From the NCBI RefSeq assembly GCF_014192225.1, contig NZ_JACHXS010000001.1:1142440-1206439 (forward strand): DNA of 64,000 bases, read 5' to 3'. A model generated the notes under the pieces. It was not told the DNA's origin, ran no database searches, and saw only the letters and a program-made list of their open reading frames with translations. The stretch comes from Pseudoduganella umbonata (GTDB lineage Bacteria > Pseudomonadota > Gammaproteobacteria > Burkholderiales > Burkholderiaceae_D). Position numbers and translations under genes: made by a program. This document shows, in pieces, positions 51,637 through 60,004 of the stretch; position 1 is the stretch's first letter; the number at the start of each line of letters is the position of its first letter.

Positions 51637-53037
51637 GTGAGCATTTTCAGAACCAAAAACCTTGACGACATGGTCGCGGCCAGTCGTAAGCCCGGCGGGT
51701 TGAAGAAAGTCCTGGGCCCCTTCGACCTCGTCCTGATGGGCATCGGCGCCATCGTCGGCACCGGCATCTTCGTGCTGACCGGTACCGGCGCCCTGACCGC
51801 GGGCCCTGCGCTCACGCTCTCCTTCGTCATCGCCGCCCTCGCCTGCGGCTTCGCCGCGCTGTGCTACGCGGAATTCGCTTCCACCGTGCCGGTCGCCGGC
51901 TCGATCTATACCTACAGCTATGCCACGCTGGGCGAACTGGTCGCCTGGATGATCGGCTGGGACCTGATGCTGGAATACGGCCTGGCCGCGTCGGCCGTCG
52001 CGGTCGGCTGGTCCGGCTACCTGCAGTCGCTGCTGGCCAGCTATGGCTTCGGCCTGCCCACCGCGCTGACCGCGGCGCCCGGCGCCGTGCCCGGCGCGGC
52101 CACGTATTTCAACCTGCCCGCCTTCGTCATCATGATCGTGCTTGCATTCATGCTGTCGCTGGGCATCCGCGAGTCGGCACGCATGAACAACGTGATGGTG
52201 GCCATCAAGGTCGGCGTCGTGCTGCTGTTCATCGCCGTCGGCGTGGGCCACGTGAAACCGGTCAACTGGCAGCCGTTCATGCCGTTCGGGCATACCGGCG
52301 TGCTGTCCGCCGCCGCGCTCGTATTCTTCGCATTCATCGGCTTCGATGCGGTCACGTCCGCCGCCGAGGAAGTCAAGCGCCCCGAGCGCGACCTGCCGAT
52401 CGGCATCATCGGCTCGCTGGCCGTCTGCACGATCCTGTACGTCGTCGTGTCGGCGATCATGACCGGCATCGTGCCGTTCCAGCAGTTCGCCGGCGTCGAC
52501 CACCCCGTCTCGCTGGCGCTGAAATACGCGGGCGAGAACTGGGTGGCCCGCTTCGTCGACCTGGGTGCGATCCTCGGCATGACCACCGTGATCCTCGTGA
52601 TGTCGTACGGCCAGACGCGCATCATCTTCGCGATGTCGCGCGACGGCCTGCTGCCCAAGCGCCTGTCGTCGATCCACCCGAAGCACGGCACGCCCTGGCT
52701 GGCCACGTGGATCGTCGGCATCGTGTTCGGCCTGCTGGCCGCGCTGATACCGCTGAACGTGCTGGCCGAACTGATCAACATCGGCACGCTGGCCGCGTTC
52801 TCGCTGGTGTCCATCGCCGTGATCATCCTGCGCAAGCAGCGCCCCGACCTGCACCGCGCATTCCGCTGTCCCGGCGTGCCGGTGATTCCGCTGCTGGCCG
52901 TGGCTTTCTGCGTCACGCTGATGGCCTACCTGTCGTGGCACACCTGGCTGGCGTTCGGCATCTGGCTGGCGATCGGCCTGGTCATCTACTTCGGCTATTC
53001 GCGCCACCATTCGGTGCTGGGCAAGCAGGGTCGCTGA
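51637..53037 (+). CDS. APC-superfamily amino acid permease (cationic amino acid transporter-like)
   Basis: The start is a GTG at 51637 with TTGGAGAAGCA before it, giving 466 residues (MSIFRTKNLDDMV). The sequence LGPFDLVLMGIGAIVGTGIF, the EFASTVPVAGSIYTYSYATL segment and FFAFIGFDAVTSAAEEVKRP are typical of YfnA/CAT-type transporters with 12-14 helices. It probably imports an amino acid. A perfect hairpin terminator follows, so it is monocistronic. Confidence 0.88.
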   Translation: MSIFRTKNLDDMVAASRKPGGLKKVLGPFDLVLMGIGAIVGTGIFVLTGTGALTAGPALTLSFVIAALACGFAALCYAEFASTVPVAGSIYTYSYATLGELVAWMIGWDLMLEYGLAASAVAVGWSGYLQSLLASYGFGLPTALTAAPGAVPGAATYFNLPAFVIMIVLAFMLSLGIRESARMNNVMVAIKVGVVLLFIAVGVGHVKPVNWQPFMPFGHTGVLSAAALVFFAFIGFDAVTSAAEEVKRPERDLPIGIIGSLAVCTILYVVVSAIMTGIVPFQQFAGVDHPVSLALKYAGENWVARFVDLGAILGMTTVILVMSYGQTRIIFAMSRDGLLPKRLSSIHPKHGTPWLATWIVGIVFGLLAALIPLNVLAELINIGTLAAFSLVSIAVIILRKQRPDLHRAFRCPGVPVIPLLAVAFCVTLMAYLSWHTWLAFGIWLAIGLVIYFGYSRHHSVLGKQGR

Positions 53038-53058
53038 CCGGAATGGCGTAAGGTAAAA

Positions 53059-53082
53059 AAAGGGGCGCCGCGGCGCCCCTTT
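53059..53082. terminator. Perfect 24-bp palindromic terminator
   Basis: AAAGGGGCGCCG is followed directly by its reverse complement, flanked by an A-tract. It lies between the convergent permease and TonB receptor genes and can stop transcription from both sides. Confidence 0.85.
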
Positions 53083-53101
53083 CGCATTCCCTTGCAGTGC
53101 C

Positions 53102-55882
53102 CTAGAAGGCCACGCGCACGCCCACGTTGACGCGGCGCCCCACGTCTTCCAGCATCAGGAACTGGCTTTCGTTGCTGGCATACTCGCGCGCCTGCTGGTT
53201 CGACAGGTTGATCGCGTCGGCATAGATGGCGACCGTGTCCGTGATGTTGTAGCGCAGGCTGGCATCGGTCTGGCCGTACGCGGAGCGGTTGCGCGGCTGC
53301 GTGCTGCCGCCGCCGCAGTTGATCGAGAAGTGATTGCGCCAGTTGTAGCTGGCGCGGGCCTGGAAGCTGCCGTTCTCGTAGAACACCGAGCCATTGTACG
53401 ACTGTTTCGACAGGCCCGGATAGCCGCACACCAGCGCCGCCGCATCGCCATCGCGCTCCGCCGACGCATCGACATAGGTGTAGTTGGCGGACACGCCGAA
53501 GCCGCGCAGCCAGGGGATGGCATCGTCGAACGCATACTGGCCGGCGATCTCGACGCCCTTGATCTTGCCCTTCTGCCCGTTGCGCACGCGGCTGTCGTGC
53601 ACCACTTCGTCGTACTGGGGAATGCGCATGTCGACCAGCCGCGTTTCCAGGAAGTCGGACACCTTCTTGTAGAACACCGCCGCGCTGACGTAGTTCGTCT
53701 TCGACAGGTACCACTCGTACGACAGGTCGAGGTTCTTCGACTGCATCGGGTTCAGGTAGGGATTGCCGCCGCCGGTCTGCACGTCGCCGAAGCGGCCGCC
53801 GTACCAGTTGTCGACGCCCATCTGCGACAGCGTCGGGCGGGTTTCCGTCTTCGACGCGGCCAGCCGCAGCAGCATGTCCTTGGTCACGTCGAATTTGATA
53901 TTGGCCGAAGGCAGGTAGCTGTTATAGCTGTTGTCCACGCTGGTGGCCACCCGCGGGCCCCAGTTCAGGATGTACGTCGTGTCGTTCGGGCTCTTGGTCG
54001 CCGACAGCAGTTCGCGGCTGAAGCCGGTCGAACGCGATTTCACGTGCACCACGCGCACCCCGGCGTTGGCCGACCAGCGCTCGCCTTCCCATTTGGTGTC
54101 GAGGAAGATGCTGGACACTTTTTCGCGCACGCCCCACTGCGACGCCGGCGCCGCATAGTTGATCGCCATCGGCCCGTTCGGATACCGCGACTTGTCGCCA
54201 TACAGCGCCGGGTCGTTCGACTGTCCCAGCAGCGACGGCTGGTTCAGGTAAGCGATGTATTCGTTCGGGTCGAAGCGCAGGAACGCCGGCGGTACCTGGC
54301 CGCCGCTGCCGAAGAAGTCGTCCATCGGCGTCACGGTGAACAGCGACGCCGGCAGCGCCAGGTGGTAGCCGCTGAACGCATTCCAGGAATCGGCTTCGTA
54401 TTCGTGGCGGCCCACCTCGCGCTGCGAGTACGACACGCCCGTGTCGATGCCCTTGAAAGGCCCGTTCTCGCGGTTCCACGACAGGTTCAGGCGCCCTTCA
54501 TGCAGCTTGTCGGAGTTGCCGACCTGGCCGTTCGACACGGCGTGCGCCTTCACCGCGGTGGGATCGGCGATGTTGTCGCCGAAGGTCACGGTGGGCGCCG
54601 CGCCGAACGTCAGCACATCGCCGTTCCTCGGCACCATGCCGGCCACCACCCACTGGTCCGGCGATTCGGACGTGGTGCGCGACGTGGAAAGATCGCCTTC
54701 CAGTTTCCAGTCCGGCGCCAGCTGCCACTTCGAGTTCAGGCCGAAGGCCTTGGTTTCCGACAGCCGGTCGCCGCCCTTGACGATCATGTCGTTCGAATTG
54801 GCTTCGGTGAGCGGGCGCCCTTCGCCGACCAGCGCCGGATTGTTCGCATAGAAATTGGCACCCGGCCGCAGGAAAGACGTCACCTGGTCGTTCTCGTCGT
54901 ACTGCACGCCCACCTGCACCGGGTTGTTCCAGTCGCTGAAGGCAATCACCTTGTTGCGCTGGTCGAGCCGCGAATACAGCGCATCGGCCGACAGTTTCCA
55001 GTCGCGCGAAGGGTTGTATTGCATGGTCAGATTGCCGACCAGCCGCTTGCGCGATTCGTCCTCGACCTGGAAGCCGAAGCTCTGCGGCATGTACAGCCGC
55101 CTGGTCGTCACGTCGGCCATCGTCAGGCCGCGCGAATTCAGGTCGCCGTTGATCATCGTCACGTCGCGGTAATGCCAGTCGTCGGTCACGGCCTTGTTCT
55201 GCTTCGACGCGCGGTCCGTGTACGACGCCGAAGCGGTCACGCCGAACGTACGGGCCTCGTTGGCGAAGGTGTACATGCCGGCCAGGTTGGGCGTGTGCTC
55301 CTTCGAATTGTCGTCATACGCATGCGAGACATTGATGACGGACGAATGCCCCGTCTTTCCCGACAGCGGCCGCGCCGTCTGGACATCCACGGTCGAGCCG
55401 ATGCCGCCTTCGGGCAGGAACGGCTGCGAGGTTTTATACACCAGTACCTTGGAAATCAGGTCGGACGACAGCAGGTCGAACGAGAACTCCCGTCCGCCCG
55501 TATCGCTGGTCAACGTGCGGCCGTTGACCAGTACATTGTTGAACTCCGGCCCCAGCCCGCGCACCGAGATATAGCGGCCTTCGCCATTGTTACGCTGGAT
55601 CTGCACGCCGGTCACGCGTTGCAGCGATTCGGCGATATTCGTGTCGGGGAACTTGCCGGCGTCCTCGGCCGATACTGCATCCACCACGCCATCCTGCATG
55701 CGCTTGGTATTCAAGGAAGAACTGAGCGAAGCGCGAATGCCGCTGACCACGACCGTGGCCGCATTTTCCGCCGGGGCTGTCGCGGCGGGATCCCCCGCCT
55801 GCTGCGCAAAGGCGGAGATGGGGATCAGTATTTCGGCGATCAGGGCCGCCAGGACGGTCTTGCGCATGCGATGTCGTTGCAT
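53102..55882 (-). CDS. TonB-dependent outer-membrane receptor 1
   Basis: This 926-residue receptor (from the ATG at 55882, which has GGAG nine bases before it; an ATG at 55897 is the alternative) has a signal peptide ending SAFAQ. A plug domain follows (TNIAESLQRVTGVQIQR, VRGLGPEFNNVLVNG), then a 22-strand barrel ending in VGVRVAF with the terminal Phe. The IRASLSSSLNTKR start is typical of the Xanthomonas/Caulobacter-type receptors often tied to polysaccharide uptake. With GH43 and a second such receptor nearby, a glycan ligand is likely but not shown. Confidence 0.9.
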   Translation of the reverse strand: MQRHRMRKTVLAALIAEILIPISAFAQQAGDPAATAPAENAATVVVSGIRASLSSSLNTKRMQDGVVDAVSAEDAGKFPDTNIAESLQRVTGVQIQRNNGEGRYISVRGLGPEFNNVLVNGRTLTSDTGGREFSFDLLSSDLISKVLVYKTSQPFLPEGGIGSTVDVQTARPLSGKTGHSSVINVSHAYDDNSKEHTPNLAGMYTFANEARTFGVTASASYTDRASKQNKAVTDDWHYRDVTMINGDLNSRGLTMADVTTRRLYMPQSFGFQVEDESRKRLVGNLTMQYNPSRDWKLSADALYSRLDQRNKVIAFSDWNNPVQVGVQYDENDQVTSFLRPGANFYANNPALVGEGRPLTEANSNDMIVKGGDRLSETKAFGLNSKWQLAPDWKLEGDLSTSRTTSESPDQWVVAGMVPRNGDVLTFGAAPTVTFGDNIADPTAVKAHAVSNGQVGNSDKLHEGRLNLSWNRENGPFKGIDTGVSYSQREVGRHEYEADSWNAFSGYHLALPASLFTVTPMDDFFGSGGQVPPAFLRFDPNEYIAYLNQPSLLGQSNDPALYGDKSRYPNGPMAINYAAPASQWGVREKVSSIFLDTKWEGERWSANAGVRVVHVKSRSTGFSRELLSATKSPNDTTYILNWGPRVATSVDNSYNSYLPSANIKFDVTKDMLLRLAASKTETRPTLSQMGVDNWYGGRFGDVQTGGGNPYLNPMQSKNLDLSYEWYLSKTNYVSAAVFYKKVSDFLETRLVDMRIPQYDEVVHDSRVRNGQKGKIKGVEIAGQYAFDDAIPWLRGFGVSANYTYVDASAERDGDAAALVCGYPGLSKQSYNGSVFYENGSFQARASYNWRNHFSINCGGGSTQPRNRSAYGQTDASLRYNITDTVAIYADAINLSNQQAREYASNESQFLMLEDVGRRVNVGVRVAF

Positions 55883-56231
55883 TGTTATGGTCTCCATGTT
55901 GTTCGAACTCTGCGCCGGCCGTTCGGGCCGGTCGCGGCAATGCTGCCCACGGTCGCCGGCGGCGCATGTGGCAACGTTACCATTATCGATACTACATGGG
56001 CCGATTTGTCATTTAACTATGACTTTTTAGGCAATTGGTATGCCGTTTGGAGATAGCTGCGCGTTCGCTGTGAGATAGCGGCAAAATCGCTGTGAAACCC
56101 GCATGCAGGCGATGCTGCGGCCAGCCATGGGCGCAAAAATCACGGTATTCCAGCGGACGGGCGGATCCGCTGGGCGTTACAAAAAAACAACACCTTGCCC
56201 GGCTGCCGCGGGCTGCGCACCCCTGCAGGCG
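55883..56231. other. Upstream region of TonB receptor 1
   Basis: This 349-bp region is AT-richer near 55975-56050, where the receptor's promoter should be; TTGCCT on the minus strand at about 56030 is the best -35 but lacks a clear -10. No open frame has coding support. Confidence 0.45.
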
Positions 56232-57152
56232 CTACGCGCCCCGGCGGTCGTCCCACTCCGGCCGGGGTACCGACAAGCGGCGGAACGTGCGTTCTTCCAC
56301 GGGCAGATCCTTGCATTTGCGCCCGCCCGGCTGGGCCTTGCCGTCGTCGGACAGCACATGCAGCGTGCCGTGCGCATCGAAGAACAGCGCTTCCGGATGC
56401 AGGCCCGCGAGGCCCGGCACGTCGAGCTGCACGGGCTGATCGCCGGCGCGGCCGGACCAGCGGTACAGCGCATAGTCGTCGCCGCCGGCCGGCGGACCGG
56501 CGGCGATATACCAGGCGTCTTCATACCACTCGATGGCGCGAATGCCGTGGCCGGCCAGGTCCAGCAGGATCGGCGCACCCAGCGTGGCGCGGCCGCCGTC
56601 CAGCAGCGCCGCCGGATCGGCCAGCGGCACCAGCAGCGCCCAGCCATGGGGAATCGGATTGCGGAAGCCGATCAGCAGGCCGCCGCCCGGCGTGGCGGCA
56701 AGGCCTTCGATGCACAGCCCGCCCGGATCCTTCGGCGCCTTGCGCGCCGCCTTGTCCAGCTCGAAGTGAGCCAGCAGCGGATGCTCCGCCAGGTCTTCCA
56801 GCAAGCGCCGGTACGGCTTGCCGACGGGCTGCCCCTGCGGATCGGTGGCGAACAGCTGGCGCCGTGTCGCGCTGGACCGCCCTTTCCGGTCGCAGCCATG
56901 CGACGTGATCCACCAGATCCTGCCATCTAGTTCGGCCGCCCCTTCGATGTCGGCCTCGCCGCCGTCCGGCGTATCGAGCAGGTCCGTGAGGTCGCATTCG
57001 CGCACCGGCGGTCCTTCGTCGTAGCGATACACGTGCAGCACGTTCGATTCGTCGTCCGCCGCGATGAATTCCTTGTCGCCCAGCGGTACGGCGGCCGACG
57101 CATCGCAGATGCGGTAGTGGGTGAAATGGCTGTGGGCCCCGGTCGCTGTCAT
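56232..57152 (-). CDS. DUF3616 domain protein
   Basis: The ATG at 57152 has ATGGAGGAAAAAGC before it and gives 306 residues. The sequence has repeated beta-propeller-like segments (DIEGAAELDGRIWWITSH, LCIEGLAATPGGGLLIGFR, GIRAIEWYEDAWYIAAG) characteristic of DUF3616. No signal peptide is seen. Function of the family is not established; its beta-rich fold suggests ligand binding or a lactonase-like enzyme. It lies between two TonB receptor genes on the same strand, 349 bp before the first. Confidence 0.75.
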   Translation of the reverse strand: MTATGAHSHFTHYRICDASAAVPLGDKEFIAADDESNVLHVYRYDEGPPVRECDLTDLLDTPDGGEADIEGAAELDGRIWWITSHGCDRKGRSSATRRQLFATDPQGQPVGKPYRRLLEDLAEHPLLAHFELDKAARKAPKDPGGLCIEGLAATPGGGLLIGFRNPIPHGWALLVPLADPAALLDGGRATLGAPILLDLAGHGIRAIEWYEDAWYIAAGPPAGGDDYALYRWSGRAGDQPVQLDVPGLAGLHPEALFFDAHGTLHVLSDDGKAQPGGRKCKDLPVEERTFRRLSVPRPEWDDRRGA

Positions 57153-57373
57153 GCTTTTTCCTCCATTCGTGTTCTGTCGGATGCCGCCATGTCGTGGTCC
57201 GTACCAGCGACCATGGCCATCATGCACCGGTATGCAGGCAGGGATATCACACAAGCCCGATACCGCATGGCTTTCTTATTAACTGTGCCTAATATACAGT
57301 GCTTTATATTCCATTGGAGAATGCGGGCTGCAAGCCTGCTTCCCACCACGTCAGCATGCGGTCACGAAGTACC

Positions 57374-58015
57374 ATGAATCCCATTGACGCATCGAATCGG
57401 ATCAAAGAACGCCCCATCCTCTTTTCCGCGGCGATGGTACGCGCGCTGCTGGCCGGCACCAAGACGCAGACCCGGCGCGTGGTCAAGCCGCACCGCCGCG
57501 ACGATGCCTTCGTGCTGCTCGATCACGGCGGCGGCTGGTGGCCGTACCGTAGCGAGGACGGCGAACGCCCGATCGTGGACAACATGGAATATGCGCTCGC
57601 CTGTCCTTACGGAAAGCGCGGTGACCGGCTGTGGGTGAAGGAAACCTGGGCGCAGCCGGCGGGCCTGGACCCGGAATTCACCGTGTATCGCGCGGACTAC
57701 CCGGCGTGCGTACCGGCCGGCTTCAACAATCTGCCGGCCGCCGACGAGATCAAGTGGAAGTCTAGCCTGTTCATGCCGCGCGCGGCCTGCCGGATCCTGC
57801 TGGAGGTTGTCAGCGTGCGGGTGGAGCGGCTGAACGATTGCAGTGAAGCAGATGCGCGCGCCGAGGGTACGCCAGGGCACGGATCGATCCCAGGCCATGA
57901 GCACAGCGCGACGTCGCTTGAGCACTACCGGCACATCTGGGAAAGCATCAACGGCGCCGGCAGCTGGGACAGGAATCCGTGGGTATGGGTAGTGGAGTTC
58001 CGGCGAGCGCAATAA
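57374..58015 (+). CDS. Phage-type ASCH/PUA-like protein
   Basis: The 213-residue protein (ATG 57374) begins with RPILFSAAMVRALLAGTKTQ and TRRVVKP, continues with CPYGKRGDRLWVKETWAQP and ends ESINGAGSWDRNPWVWVVEF. This order is typical of ASCH-like proteins found in prophages and their remnants, which adopt a PUA-type fold thought to bind RNA or nucleotides. No other phage gene is close, so it is an orphan cargo or domesticated gene. The upstream region is AT-rich with an ACTGT-N9-ACAGT repeat at 57282-57300. Confidence 0.8.
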   Translation: MNPIDASNRIKERPILFSAAMVRALLAGTKTQTRRVVKPHRRDDAFVLLDHGGGWWPYRSEDGERPIVDNMEYALACPYGKRGDRLWVKETWAQPAGLDPEFTVYRADYPACVPAGFNNLPAADEIKWKSSLFMPRAACRILLEVVSVRVERLNDCSEADARAEGTPGHGSIPGHEHSATSLEHYRHIWESINGAGSWDRNPWVWVVEFRRAQ

Positions 58016-58217
58016 CGCAGTCGGAAGAAAACCCGGCATTCCTGTTCGCCGCCGTCCTGGGCGGGAATGCAGGGCCACCGTTCCCGAGCGGCATGCCAAG
58101 CCAGCCGTGGGATCGAGGGCGAATCGGGCGGTGGCGATCACGCAGCGGCAAGGCCGGACCCTGGCTGTCGATCCAATCGAACGCGCCCCGGAACCGGAAC
58201 GCGGCTCCGGCCGCAAA

Positions 58218-58541
58218 TCAGGCGGCGCTGGCGTCCGGCTTGAAGTGCGTCGGGCTGATGCGAAACTTGCGGCGGCGGTCGCCCATCAGGTAGCGCAGGT
58301 CGCGGATCGACAGCTCGCTGACTTCGTGCATGCGGATCAGCAGCGACGCGCCGACCGGCAGCTTCTGGTGCCGGATCTTGCTGATCACGGGCGGCGCCAC
58401 TTCCAGCGCGCGGGCCAGCGCCGCATCGTTCTTCAGGTGCATGATGTCGATCAGCGCATCGAGCAGGCGGTTCGGGTTGTAGTTCAGTGCTTCCTCGTCG
58501 GACATCACGTGTGCCAGCACTTCGGGTGAATCGGGTTTCAT
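58218..58541 (-). CDS. Small HTH regulator, copy B of a paralogous pair
   Basis: The ATG at 58541 follows CTGGAGCCCCCG and gives 107 residues. The central helix-turn-helix NDAALARALEVAPPVISKIR and the C-terminal GASLLIRMHEVSELSIRDLR and MGDRRRKFR are nearly the same as in copy A (46518). The N-terminus (MKPDSPEVLAHVMSDEEAL) and tail differ. As in copy A, it is divergent from a small protein gene and has a TTGCYY-17-CAATAT promoter. It likely regulates itself and the divergent gene, by inference. Confidence 0.85.
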   Translation of the reverse strand: MKPDSPEVLAHVMSDEEALNYNPNRLLDALIDIMHLKNDAALARALEVAPPVISKIRHQKLPVGASLLIRMHEVSELSIRDLRYLMGDRRRKFRISPTHFKPDASAA

Positions 58542-58637
58542 CGGGGGCTCCAGAACGGATCGCATCACCGGGCACGGCGCGCCTTCGTCGCGGTCGCGAC
58601 AGGGTCAACGGATGCTCGGGGCGTCGGAATAGCTGCC

Positions 58638-58666
58638 ATATTGCAGCATTTTTTTCTTCTGAGCAA
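58638..58666 (-). promoter_or_regulatory. Promoter TTGCTC-17-CAATAT of HTH copy B
   Basis: On the minus strand TTGCTC (58666-58661) and CAATAT (58643-58638) are 17 bases apart, matching the copy A promoter in both boxes and spacing. The leader would be about 90 bases. Confidence 0.6.
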
Positions 58667-58718
58667 TGCCCTGGACAGATTTTTGCCGCGATGTGTCGCA
58701 TCGCAGCCATGGTTGCCT

Positions 58719-58735
58719 TACGTGAACTAGCGCAC
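58719..58735 (+). promoter_or_regulatory. 17-bp motif shared with the 50.9-kb region
   Basis: TACGTGAACTAGCGCAC differs at two positions from the motif at 50939-50955. A TTACGTAA palindrome lies further down at 58781-58788, nearer the small gene. Confidence 0.5.
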
Positions 58736-58814
58736 GGTACGGCAGCGGCCGACGCCTTACGATAAACATGTCAGATCACATTACGTAACATGCCATTACC
58801 GAAGGAGAAACACG

Positions 58815-59000
58815 ATGTACAAGGTCCGCCGCGCATATTCCCGCACCGACATTGAAACCGAACTGATCATCAATCGCGCGCTGCTGCTGCAGCAGTCCAC
58901 CGGACTGAAGGACGCGCACATGTTCCTCACCCGCAAGCGCATCAAGCCCGCCGTGATCAAGCGCGTGCTGGCGATGCCGGGCGAACGGCGCGATTTCTAA
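58815..59000 (+). CDS. Small hypothetical protein, module B partner, 61 aa
   Basis: The ATG has an excellent ribosome site (CGAAGGAGAAACACG). The product MYKVRRAYSRTDIETELIIN... is helical and basic, and its C-terminal half (AHMFLTRKRIKPAVIKRVLA, then MPGERRDF) shares the Ala-x-x-x-Leu, Pro, Ile-x-Arg-Val-Leu-Ala-x-Pro pattern with the 84-residue protein of module A. It is too small for an enzyme; a DNA-binding, adaptor or toxin/antitoxin-like role are all open. The gene is divergent from HTH copy B. Confidence 0.75.
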   Translation: MYKVRRAYSRTDIETELIINRALLLQQSTGLKDAHMFLTRKRIKPAVIKRVLAMPGERRDF

Positions 59001-59020
59001 GGACGCGTCCACCGCGTCCT
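59000..59020. terminator. Hairpin at the end of the 61-aa gene
   Basis: AGGACGCG and CGCGTCCT pair perfectly around TCCAC, starting at the last base of the stop codon. It lies between convergent genes, without a T-tract. Confidence 0.5.
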
Positions 59021-59036
59021 GTCAGACGGCCGCAAC

Positions 59037-59987
59037 TCAGACGGGGGCGGGCCGCGGCGACGCGGTCGGCCCGTCCGTGGCCGGGCGGCCATCGTCCCAG
59101 CGCAGCCGGTCGATGCACATGCGCCGCCCGGTGCGATCCGGCCCCCAGGCGTGGTACACGATCCACGTCTCGCCGCCTGCCGGCGACGCCACGAAGGAAT
59201 TATGCCCGGGGCCGATCAGCTGGCCCTGCAGGGTACTCATCAACAGGGCCCGTCCGCCCTCCTCCGGCCGCCGGTACGGGCCCAGCGGATGGTCGGCCAC
59301 GACCCAGCTGACGCCATAGTTGTCCTTTTCCCACGCCCCGCCGCTGTAGAAACAGTAGTAGCGACCATCGTGCTTCAGCACCGCGGCCCCCTCCACCGTG
59401 TGCCAGTCGTAGACCTTGCCGTACATCGTGCGCTGGTTCAGGAACAGGTGCCAGTCCTCGTGCGGCCGGTGCACCATGCGCGGCCTGCCTTCCAGTGTTT
59501 TCATGTCGGTCATCCGGTCCACCACGATGCCGGTGCCGACCCGGTGATCGTCCTCCAGCTCGAGGAAATCGACGCAGTAGAACAGGTACCACTGGCCGTC
59601 GTCATCCTTGAACGGGTGGGCGTCGATCGAGAACGGCTGGTCGGGGACCAGGACCACGCCGGCATCGACGAACGGCCCGGCCGGATCGGTGCTGGTGGCC
59701 ACGCGCAGCTGGTGGTCCCGTCCGTCGATGCCCTGTGCCGAGTAATACATATAAAACGTGCCGTCATGCCACGCCACTTCCGGTGCCCAGAAATCGGTGC
59801 CGCCCGGCGGCACCAGCGCATGGCCGAGCGGTTCCCAGTGCACCAGGTCCGGCGAGCGCAGCACGGGAAACGCGCGCCCGTCGGCGTTGCCGGGCGCGGT
59901 GCCGTAGGCATAGTAAAAGCCGCCGTGCCGCAGCACGAACGGGTCCGCGAAGGTGGCCGGGTAAACCGGGTTCACATACTCTGCCAT
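59037..59987 (-). CDS. Glycoside hydrolase family 43 (arabinosidase/xylosidase-type)
   Basis: The 316-residue protein (ATG 59987 after AAAGGAAATGC) is a single five-bladed beta-propeller with the GH43 triad: general base D15 (FADPFV), D122 (SIDAHPF) and acid E199 (TVEGAAVL). No signal peptide is visible, so it should act on oligosaccharides in the cytoplasm, removing arabinose or xylose units. It lies 17 bp after TonB receptor 2 and is probably co-transcribed with it, linking uptake with cleavage. Confidence 0.9.
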   Translation of the reverse strand: MAEYVNPVYPATFADPFVLRHGGFYYAYGTAPGNADGRAFPVLRSPDLVHWEPLGHALVPPGGTDFWAPEVAWHDGTFYMYYSAQGIDGRDHQLRVATSTDPAGPFVDAGVVLVPDQPFSIDAHPFKDDDGQWYLFYCVDFLELEDDHRVGTGIVVDRMTDMKTLEGRPRMVHRPHEDWHLFLNQRTMYGKVYDWHTVEGAAVLKHDGRYYCFYSGGAWEKDNYGVSWVVADHPLGPYRRPEEGGRALLMSTLQGQLIGPGHNSFVASPAGGETWIVYHAWGPDRTGRRMCIDRLRWDDGRPATDGPTASPRPAPV

Positions 59988-60004
59988 GCATTTCCTTTCT
60001 TTGT

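Noticed and set aside
57282..57300. LexA-like box ACTGT-N9-ACAGT before the ASCH gene
   Set aside because: The usual LexA box is CTGT-N8-ACAG; the spacer here is one base too long, so I do not call an SOS box.
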